In this document: positions 7,071 to 11,894 of the stretch, piece by piece
Numbering within the stretch: the first letter of the stretch is position 1
Layout of the letters: the number at the start of each line of letters is the position of its first letter
Assembly (NCBI GenBank): GCA_964371695.1
Contig: CAYJOG010000009.1
Coordinates: 1 to 11,894 of the forward strand
Length of the DNA stretch: 11,894 nt
Direction: 5' to 3'
DNA from: CAYJOG01 sp964371695 [NCBI: uncultured bacterium]
GTDB lineage: Bacteria; CAYJOG01
Position numbers and translations under genes: made by a program
The notes under the pieces: model-generated
Databases searched by the model: none
What the model was told of the DNA's origin: nothing
Seen by the model: the letters and a program-made list of their open reading frames with translations, nothing else

Positions 7071-7196
7071 CTACTCCGAAAAAGTCAGCACTGATGGGCA
7101 AAACGCCCTGATCACTGCGGACTTGTTGTCCGCGCCTTTTCCGCCGCTTTTTTCCGTCAAACCCAACCCCCACCCACCATTTTTGAGGAGGACTTC

Positions 7197-8327
7197 ATGG
7201 CTTATCCCACCGGTTATCAGGAACTGGGCAACACCCCGGTTGTGACCTACGACGAAATTTTCCGCCGCATCATTCAAGAGGCGGGCGGCATCAAGGCCCG
7301 CATTCAGGATGACCCCATTCAGGCCGACACCGACGGCGAATCGCTGGTGTATTACGACCGCGTCATCCGCCCCACCTACACCTCTCTCAGCGCCGCCGCC
7401 ACGGTGGGGGCCACCACCCTTTCGGTGACGAGCGAGGCGGGCTTTTTTGTGAACGACCTCATCCAGGCCGAGAACAGCGCCGAGGTGATTCGTGTGACCG
7501 CCGTGGCCGCAGGCAGCCTCACGGTGAGCCGCGGCTTTGGCGGCAGCACCGCCGAGGCCATCGCAAACAGCACACGCCTCAACCGCATCGAACGCGCCAA
7601 TCTGGAGGGCGACGCCGGTTATGACACCGCCGCCAACCCCGCCACACCGCGCACCAACGAATTCTGGCGCGCCCATGTGGTGTATGGCGTGACCGGCGAC
7701 AACGAAGCCACCGCCCACCACGGCGGCCTGCCTGCAGGCACGAAACTGGCTTTTGAGCAGCGCGAGGCGCTCATCCGCGTGATGTACGGTTTTGAGCGGA
7801 TGCTGCTTTATGGTGTGCAGCAGCGCGCCACCAAGGCCCAAGGGGGCAGTTTTCAGGGCCTTTTGCAAAGCATTGGCCTGCACAGCGCGGGCGCGGCGGT
7901 GCAAAACACCGTGGGGGCCATCACCAGCGACAAACTCACCCAGAGCGTGGAGCGCATCGCCACCCGTGGCGGCAACCCCAACGCCATTTACCTGCACCCC
8001 ACGTTGATTGGCCCACTGGTGGATGAACTTTCCGCCAACCTCACGGTGGACTCATCCAACGACACCCTGGGCCTGGTGGTGCGGCGGTTTGTGGCCGAAA
8101 CAGGCCACGTGCTGGCGCTGGTGCCCGACCGCAGCATCAACCCCCAGCACGTGGTGGTGCTGGACGAAACCATGCCCACGCTGGTGTGGAAACGCCGCAT
8201 TGGCGTCACCGATCTGGCGCAGGACGCCAACGACCAGCGCCGCCAGAAACTCAACTTTCAGGTGTCGCTGCAATATCCCAACGCCGGCGAAACCGCCGAG
8301 TGGCTCAAGGGCGTGACACCCGCTTAA
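7197..8327 (+). CDS. HK97-fold major capsid protein (SU10/DUF5309-like)
   Basis: Predicted 376-residue major capsid protein, which by family would self-assemble into the icosahedral shell. The region at about 60-140 is a beta-rich segment (TTLSVTSEAG, AEVIRVTAV, SLTVSRGFGGST, then IERANLEGDAGYDTA), followed by NEFWRAHVVYGVTGDNEATAHHG. This arrangement is characteristic of SU10-type/DUF5309 capsid proteins, in which a beta domain is embedded in an HK97 core. The C-terminal half (NAIYLHPTLIGPLVDEL, then VVVLDETMPTLVWKRRIGVTDLAQ) fits the family's A-domain region. GAGGAGGA at 7185-7192 is a very strong ribosome binding site for ATG 7197, consistent with a highly made protein. No obvious prohead-cleavage site is seen and no protease lies nearby. 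Composition and codon use match the GC-rich host genes. The family call is from pattern recognition without a profile search. Confidence 0.82.
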   Translation: MAYPTGYQELGNTPVVTYDEIFRRIIQEAGGIKARIQDDPIQADTDGESLVYYDRVIRPTYTSLSAAATVGATTLSVTSEAGFFVNDLIQAENSAEVIRVTAVAAGSLTVSRGFGGSTAEAIANSTRLNRIERANLEGDAGYDTAANPATPRTNEFWRAHVVYGVTGDNEATAHHGGLPAGTKLAFEQREALIRVMYGFERMLLYGVQQRATKAQGGSFQGLLQSIGLHSAGAAVQNTVGAITSDKLTQSVERIATRGGNPNAIYLHPTLIGPLVDELSANLTVDSSNDTLGLVVRRFVAETGHVLALVPDRSINPQHVVVLDETMPTLVWKRRIGVTDLAQDANDQRRQKLNFQVSLQYPNAGETAEWLKGVTPA

Positions 8328-8367
8328 CCCGCTCTTTTCTGCAACCAGGGTTTTCCTCTCTTTAAAC

Positions 8368-8549
8368 CTGTTTATAAAGTCCGTCGTGGACTTTATAAAC
8401 CCAACGCCTTCAGGGGCAAAGCCCCCTCGGCGTGGCGAAAACCTCCGCTTTTTCGAAGCTCCGGTTTTCGAGGGCGGTCATCCATGACCGCAAGAGCCTG
8501 TTTGATATGCGCCATGTTGTTACACAGTGCATTTTATAAACAGGCTCTT
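8368..8549. repeat. Inverted-repeat element with nested hairpins after the capsid gene
   Basis: CCTGTTTATAAA at 8368-8379 is matched by TTTATAAACAGG at 8534-8545, giving a 178-base element with 12-bp terminal inverted repeats. Within it are GTTTATAAAGTCC/GGACTTTATAAAC (8370-8382 and 8388-8400), GGGGC/GCCCC (8413-8417 and 8421-8425), CGAAAACC/GGTTTTCG (8436-8443 and 8463-8470), GCGGTCAT/ATGACCGC (8474-8481 and 8484-8491) and AAGAGCCTGTTT/AAACAGGCTCTT (8492-8503 and 8538-8549), all perfect. No ORF of note lies inside. It is best described as a MITE-like or structured element; origin and function are unknown. Confidence 0.6.
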
Positions 8550-8712
8550 TGTTCCGCCAACCGTGAAATGGCTTTGCAAGACGCCACCCCACCTGAGCCG
8601 GTTTATCCGTCATCAGAAAAAGAAAAGCAGCGTTCTTCGGCCACCGCACCAAAACCACACGGCGCAGAACTTTCCCCTCACCTCACGAGAACCCTGGCAT
8701 ATCCGAATAACG
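8550..8712. other. Spacer without recognisable gene
   Basis: Between the nested-hairpin element and the terminator-like hairpin there is unremarkable sequence. Short open frames run through it on the plus strand, but they lack a ribosome binding site, and their translated sequence shows no family resemblance. I see nothing functional here. Confidence 0.5.
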
Positions 8713-8713
8713 G

Positions 8714-8743
8714 GGGCGGAACCCCGCCCCCTTTTCTTTCTCC
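8714..8743 (+). terminator. Candidate intrinsic terminator downstream of the capsid gene
   Basis: Perfect GGGGGCGG/CCGCCCCC stem (8714-8721 and 8726-8733) with an AACC loop, followed by TTTTCTTTCT. It has the features of a Rho-independent terminator for plus-strand transcripts, although it lies almost 400 bases after the capsid stop. If active it would separate the scaffold/capsid transcript from the genes after 9033. Confidence 0.6.
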
Positions 8744-8806
8744 CAAAGCGCATCACCAGACACGGGCGGCGGGAACAACTGTTCATGGCCTCTGACGCTG
8801 GATTCC

Positions 8807-8832
8807 CCCTCTCCCCTTTAATGGGGAGAGGG
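8807..8832. repeat. CCCTCTCCCC palindrome (second copy of the family)
   Basis: Perfect 10-bp arms (8807-8816 and 8823-8832) around TTTAAT. A long inverted pair, GGGTGAGGGGTT at 8836-8847 and AACCCCTCACCC at 8889-8900, follows immediately. The combined CCCTCACCCC/CCCTCTCCC pattern is of a kind often seen as dispersed intergenic repeats in proteobacterial chromosomes. Confidence 0.7.
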
Positions 8833-8934
8833 TTGGGGTGAGGGGTTTATTCAAAGAACAAAAACCAATCAGATGTTTTTTTTGTTTGAACCCCTCACCC
8901 GGATGAACTGGCCAAAAAGAAGCCAGTCAATCCG

Positions 8935-8957
8935 ACCTCTCCCTCAAGGGGAGAGGT
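8935..8957. repeat. ACCTCTCCC palindrome (third copy of the family)
   Basis: Perfect 9-bp arms (8935-8943 and 8949-8957) around TCAAG, followed by a further CCTCTCCCCGCCAGGGAG stretch at about 8969-8986. Together with 8807-8900 it fills the 200 bases before the next gene. Confidence 0.65.
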
Positions 8958-9032
8958 GACGATGGGAGCCTCTCCCCGCCAGGGAGCCACAGCAAACCCG
9001 CCCTCTTTTTTCTTCCACGAAAGGACACGGCA

Positions 9033-9275
9033 TTGAACCTCCTTTTCATGCTCACGCTTTCTGAAAACGGCCTGCCCCCCGCCACTGTTGCGGCGGCCCT
9101 GTCAGACCCCACCGTGGAGTTTCGCCTGTTACGTCACCACACACAGCCCCAGGCCATTTTGCGCACTGATCTGGAACTGGCCCCGGCTGAAGGCGTAGAG
9201 GTTCTTTCTGCCCAGCAGGCCCAGGGGTTTTATGACGCCGGGGGTTATGAAGAAATCGCCGGGGGGGTGGTGTGA
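9033..9275 (+). CDS. Small unknown protein of the phage-like module
   Basis: Predicted 80-residue protein that I do not recognise. It reads from a TTG at 9033 preceded by AAAGGA at 9020-9025, a plausible site. An ATG at 9048 is the alternative but has no ribosome binding site. The sequence has short helical and beta stretches (PPATVAAALSDPTVEFRLL, AQGFYDAGGYEEIAGG), no membrane segment and few charged clusters. Its stop overlaps the ATG of the next gene by one base (TGATG), so the two are probably translationally coupled. Position just after the capsid gene and before structural proteins suggests a small head component or assembly factor. That role is inferred from position only. Confidence 0.6.
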   Translation: MNLLFMLTLSENGLPPATVAAALSDPTVEFRLLRHHTQPQAILRTDLELAPAEGVEVLSAQQAQGFYDAGGYEEIAGGVV

Positions 9276-10426
9276 TGCCCGGCCCCAACATCCTTTTGAG
9301 CGACACCCTGCGCGCCGCCGATCCCCTCAAGTGGCAGGCCGTGTTCACCGGCGCACAGCACGCCTACGCCCCTGACGGTCTTTTGACCTATGGTGCAGCG
9401 GCTTACCCCAACTACGGCCTCGTCAGCCTGGGAACCTTCAGCCGCACCAACCTGGTGCTGGTGTTCACCCAGGCGGCTTATCTGAACACCATCGGCAATT
9501 TTTTCGGCTACGCCAACGATTTGCCCGGCACACTGCGGGCCATACAAAACGGCACCTTCGCTGCCCTGAACAACGACCGGATTTTTGGTTACGGTTATTC
9601 CGGCGGCGTGCTGGTGGAATCGGTGAACGGCGGCACGGTGTTGCAAAGCACCGCCCCCGTGCAGCGATTCTGGGGCGCCATGAAACTGCTGGGCACCGGC
9701 GCGTTGATCAAATGGCGCAAGGGCGACGCCGGCCCCTGGACCGCCGCCACCAACAACCCCGCCACCGGCAGCGCCACCAACCTGAACGTGGTGGTGGGCG
9801 TGCCTTATTCCGCCGGTGTGGGCGTGGTGTGGGGCGTGGCGGCAGAGCAGAGCGATGGGGATTTCAGCGACGCACGCCTCGACGCCATCGTCACCGCCGC
9901 CAACCTCCGGCCCGGTTACGCCGCCGCCAACCCGCGCCACACCCTGGCGGCCCGCGCCCTGCAAATCGGCCGCAGCAACGTGGTGACGGTGGAGTTGCAG
10001 GACGGCGACCGACCCCTCACCGGCGTCGCCCCCGCCGAAGTGGCCTGCACACTGGTGAAAAACGGCGTGGCCGGCGCAAAAACTTTGACCGCGCTCAACT
10101 TCACCGAAGTGGACGCCGTGAACGCGCCGGGGCTTTATCGCCTCGTCCTCGACAAAACCGACGTGAACGCCCTGGGTGAACTGGTGGTGATGGTGACGCC
10201 CCCCGCCGGTTCGTGGCGGTTTGCGCCCTTCAAGGCCCGCTGCGAAGTGACCGCGCTGGAGGCCATGACGCTGAACGCCAAAACCGCCGGCCTGAGCGGC
10301 CTTGTCACGGTGAAAGACGCCGACGGCCTGCCGCTTTTCAGCACGCAATACAAACGGGTGGACACACAGGACATGACCCTGCCCGCCACGCATTTTGGCG
10401 GCCACGGCGGATGGAGCCAGACATGA
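9275..10426 (+). CDS. Large beta-rich virion structural protein, possible capsid decoration or fibre
   Basis: Predicted 383-residue protein, rich in Gly, Ala, Asn, Thr and aromatic residues, typical of extracellular or virion beta structures. Residues about 45-195 alternate beta strands and turns (TNLVLVFTQAAYL, FAALNNDRIFGYGYSGG, LNVVVGVPYSAGVGVVWGV), possibly a lectin-like jelly roll. Residues about 235-310 look like an Ig-like domain (VVTVELQDGDRPLTG, GLYRLVLDKTDVNALGELVVMV). No signal peptide or membrane segment is visible. ATG 9275 overlaps the previous stop (TGATG). The 3' end overlaps the next gene's ATG by 4 bases. I do not recognise a named family. By position and composition it may decorate the capsid surface or form a head fibre; a neck or tail role cannot be excluded. 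Confidence 0.65.
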   Translation: MPGPNILLSDTLRAADPLKWQAVFTGAQHAYAPDGLLTYGAAAYPNYGLVSLGTFSRTNLVLVFTQAAYLNTIGNFFGYANDLPGTLRAIQNGTFAALNNDRIFGYGYSGGVLVESVNGGTVLQSTAPVQRFWGAMKLLGTGALIKWRKGDAGPWTAATNNPATGSATNLNVVVGVPYSAGVGVVWGVAAEQSDGDFSDARLDAIVTAANLRPGYAAANPRHTLAARALQIGRSNVVTVELQDGDRPLTGVAPAEVACTLVKNGVAGAKTLTALNFTEVDAVNAPGLYRLVLDKTDVNALGELVVMVTPPAGSWRFAPFKARCEVTALEAMTLNAKTAGLSGLVTVKDADGLPLFSTQYKRVDTQDMTLPATHFGGHGGWSQT

Positions 10427-10551
10427 CCCCCGACCTCTTTGCCCTGGGCCAGAGCCCCGACGGCTCGGACATCATCGTGTCCAACACACTGGCGGAACTG
10501 ACCCTGGAACTCAAAAACAACGACATCGCCTTGGAGGTGGAAGAAACATGA
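10423..10551 (+). CDS. 42-residue ORF in the structural operon
   Basis: A 42-residue acidic protein (MTPDLFALGQSPDGSD at the start, LTLELKNNDIALEVEET at the end). It is supported by ATGA overlaps at both ends (10423-10426 with the previous gene, 10548-10551 with the next) and by GGAG at 10413-10416, six bases before the ATG. No family is recognised. It could be a small minor structural protein or mainly a coupling ORF that carries ribosomes from one gene to the next. Confidence 0.55.
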   Translation: MTPDLFALGQSPDGSDIIVSNTLAELTLELKNNDIALEVEET

Positions 10552-10895
10552 GCACCGCCGTGAAACAGGTGTTTTACAACGAAGGCCCCACCACGGTGAC
10601 CGTGCGCCTTTTGAGCGACGGCGCGGCGCTGGACCTGACGGCCTATGACACCGTGGCCCTTGAGCTGCGCGACAGGCCCATCACGCTGGGCACCGACACG
10701 CCCCAGCTCAGCGTCACCGGCTGGTTTGTGGATCAGGCCGGGGGGCGCGTGTCTTTTGATGTGGCTGCGGCCCACACCGTGTCGCTGGGGCTGGGGCGGT
10801 TTTCAGCCCAGGTGGTCTGCTCCAACGCCGGTGGCGACAGGATCAAAAGCCCGCTGTTCACGCTGGTGATCAAGGGAGGAACCTCTGGTGTCTGA
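10548..10895 (+). CDS. Small beta-sandwich phage structural protein
   Basis: Predicted 115-residue protein with strong beta periodicity: PTTVTVRLLSDGAALDLTAYDTVALELRDRP, then RVSFDVAAAHTVSLG and FSAQVVCSN. The layout resembles the N-terminal beta domain of baseplate upper proteins (BppU-like) and similar phage virion domains, but the match is by general pattern only. GGAGG at 10533-10537 precedes the ATG, and the start overlaps the 42-residue ORF by 4 bases. The end overlaps the next gene by 8 bases. It may bind to the preceding structural protein or the neck. Function not proven. Confidence 0.65.
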   Translation: MSTAVKQVFYNEGPTTVTVRLLSDGAALDLTAYDTVALELRDRPITLGTDTPQLSVTGWFVDQAGGRVSFDVAAAHTVSLGLGRFSAQVVCSNAGGDRIKSPLFTLVIKGGTSGV

Positions 10896-11307
10896 ACCCT
10901 TTTCCTTCATCCTCACCGCCACCGACGTGCTGTTGGAAGAACCCCAGGCCCTCACCCTCAGCCCGCACCCCGACGACCAGAATCTGGCCACGCTCATTCA
11001 GCGTCAGGGCGACGTGTTGCTGCGCAAACTGCGCCAGCGGGGCGTGGACCCGGCCGCCCTCACCAGCGCCGCCGACACGCTGGTGCGCGAGATGCATCTC
11101 TATCAGGTGTTGTGCGCGCTTTATGCCCGCGCCATGCGCTCGGCGGGCGACCGTTATCACCTGCTGCTGCAACACTATGAGCGCGAGCTGGACAACGCCC
11201 TGGAGCGCGAGGCCTTGGGCCTGGACACCGACGCCGATGGCGCAACCGACACCGAAGGCAGCGCACGCCTGCGGGCCACGCGGCTGAAAACAGAGGTGAG
11301 CGAATGA
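10888..11307 (+). CDS. Head-tail connector-like protein
   Basis: Predicted 139-residue, mainly helical protein. A central helical block (LIQRQGDVLLRKLRQRGVD, TLVREMHLYQVLCALYARAMRSAGDRYHLLLQHYERELDNAL) resembles the helical head-completion or connector proteins of tailed phages, such as the DUF1320/gp36-like group of Mu relatives. The C-terminal tail (LDTDADGATDTEGS) is acidic. The start is GTG at 10888, read from AAGGGAGGA at 10872-10879 inside the previous gene. The 3' end overlaps the next ATG by 4 bases. Placement between capsid-type genes and a tail-terminator-like gene fits a connector; the exact family is uncertain. Confidence 0.6.
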   Translation: MSEPFSFILTATDVLLEEPQALTLSPHPDDQNLATLIQRQGDVLLRKLRQRGVDPAALTSAADTLVREMHLYQVLCALYARAMRSAGDRYHLLLQHYERELDNALEREALGLDTDADGATDTEGSARLRATRLKTEVSE

Positions 11308-11732
11308 CCACCTGGACCACCATTCACAACGCCTTCTGCAAAAAACTCGTGGACCTGGGTTATCGCCCCCTCGGCTCCCTGGACATTGGCGAGGCCACCT
11401 TTGGTGAACTGGACGGCGGCTTTGGCGTGAGCGCCCTGGACGTGACCTTGGCCGAGCAGAACGTGAACGGCACCATGGACCGGGAATATCACGTGCGCGT
11501 CACCCTCACCAGGCTGCTGGATCAATCCCGCCGCGCCGCCTCGGTGCAGGACCTGGTGGGACAGGAAGAAACCGTGGTGGCGGCGTTGTGTTCTTTTCCG
11601 TGGTATCGGGGCGAAGGCCTGCGCCGGGTGTTGTTCGAGCACACCGTTTTTCAGCACCAGTCCCGTGGCGTGGCCGGTTCCGTGGCCGTGGCCGAAGCCG
11701 ATTTTCTTGTTCTTGTCCGCATGGGGGTTTAG
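11304..11732 (+). CDS. Tail terminator / tail completion-like protein
   Basis: Predicted 142-residue protein with an alpha/beta layout seen in tail-terminator and minor tail proteins (lambda gpU, HK97 gp10 and Mu gp37-like). It has an N-terminal helix (WTTIHNAFCKKLVDLGYRPL), a central strand region (NGTMDREYHVRVTLTRLLD), a helix (SVQDLVGQEETVVAAL) and C-terminal strands (RRVLFEHTVFQHQS, VAVAEADFLVLVRMGV). In phages this gene follows the head-tail connector, as here. AGAGGTGAG at 11292-11300 acts as ribosome binding site. It is the last gene before a terminator-like hairpin, so no tail tube or tape-measure gene is present. The assignment rests on synteny and fold-like pattern. Confidence 0.6.
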   Translation: MTTWTTIHNAFCKKLVDLGYRPLGSLDIGEATFGELDGGFGVSALDVTLAEQNVNGTMDREYHVRVTLTRLLDQSRRAASVQDLVGQEETVVAALCSFPWYRGEGLRRVLFEHTVFQHQSRGVAGSVAVAEADFLVLVRMGV

Positions 11733-11789
11733 GCGGCCTGAAACAATTGAGGGAGCAGGCGCAGTGTCCCCACCGTGCACAGACCACAA

Positions 11790-11830
11790 AAAAACCGGGC
11801 GTTTTTTTATTGTGACCTCACCCGGTTTTT
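11790..11830. terminator. Candidate bidirectional terminator after the phage-like operon
   Basis: AAAAACCGGG at 11790-11799 and CCCGGTTTTT at 11821-11830 form a perfect 10-bp stem with a 21-base loop, flanked by A-rich sequence on the left and CTTTT on the right. It can terminate plus-strand transcripts from the operon ending at 11732 and, in principle, the opposite strand. The long loop lowers confidence. Confidence 0.55.
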
Positions 11831-11841
11831 CTTTTGGCCGT

Positions 11842-11894
11842 GGGGGGGGGGGGGGGGGCGCCGCGGCCGCATAAAAAATAAAAAAAAAAAAGAT
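11842..11894. other. Low-complexity contig end, probable artefact
   Basis: Seventeen consecutive G (11842-11858), then CGCCGCGGCCGC (a NotI site at 11863-11870 inside a SacII-like context), then an A-rich tail ending in AAGAT. Nothing else in the window has such runs. This looks like library-adapter, vector or polymerase-slip sequence joined to the end of a contig, not natural genomic DNA. Confidence 0.6.

Noticed and set aside
6752-7111. 119-residue plus-strand ORF in the pre-capsid spacer
   Set aside because: It is composed of palindromic repeat sequence and has no Shine-Dalgarno sequence.
6714-7140. CRISPR array
   Set aside because: The repeats are palindromes of different sequence with irregular spacing, not one direct repeat with uniform spacers.
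7071-7997. 308-residue minus-strand ORF opposite the capsid gene
   Set aside because: Shadow of the capsid protein; it runs into the repeat spacer and has no start signals.
8368-8549. Integron attC site
   Set aside because: The folded element lacks the paired RYYYAAC/GTTRRRY core sites, and no integrase or cassette array is present.
8484-8841. Plus-strand ORFs of about 100 residues in the post-capsid spacer
   Set aside because: They cross hairpins and the terminator-like stem, have no ribosome binding site, and overlap each other in different frames.
9245-10405. 386-residue minus-strand ORF opposite the beta-rich structural gene
   Set aside because: Shadow frame; the plus-strand gene is part of an overlapping start/stop chain with ribosome binding sites.

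Overview
The window looks like the chromosome of a GC-rich Gram-negative bacterium, most likely a proteobacterium. It has an adjacent TldD/TldE pair, a PilZ-domain protein of the YcgR (flagellar brake) type, and strongly GC-biased third codon positions. The bias produces long spurious antisense ORFs opposite nearly every real gene. No rRNA, tRNA or CRISPR array is visible, so the lineage cannot be fixed more closely.

Left part, minus strand (about 71-5960): the reading order is a PilZ protein (pseudo-receiver, YcgR-like and PilZ domains), a RecF/OLD-type AAA ATPase, a small TOPRIM nuclease-like protein, then TldD and TldE. The PilZ, TldD and TldE genes are GC-rich. The ATPase and TOPRIM genes between them are markedly AT-rich, and they are fitted into the operon with 3-nt and 1-nt gaps. 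They look like a horizontally acquired cassette. Their pairing (ATPase plus separate TOPRIM effector) resembles split-OLD anti-phage systems such as PARIS (AriA/AriB). This is the best candidate for a poorly described immune system in the window.

Right part, plus strand (6166-11732): a phage-type head-morphogenesis module. It holds a coiled-coil scaffold-like protein, an HK97-fold major capsid protein of the SU10/DUF5309 kind, a small unknown protein, a large beta-rich structural protein, a 42-residue ORF, a small beta-sandwich protein, a head-tail connector-like protein and a tail-terminator-like protein. The last six genes form a start/stop-overlapping chain. No terminase, portal, protease, tail or lysis gene is present on either side within the window, and a terminator-like hairpin follows the last gene. 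The module is therefore truncated, split or domesticated; a dispersed gene-transfer-agent-like locus is one possibility.

The two long spacers around the capsid gene (6715-7196 and 8328-9032) carry no convincing gene but are packed with perfect inverted repeats, MITE-like termini and dispersed CCCTCTCC-type palindromes. This is unusual inside a phage structural operon. The last about 50 bases (17 G, a NotI-like site, then A-rich sequence) look like a contig-end or library artefact.
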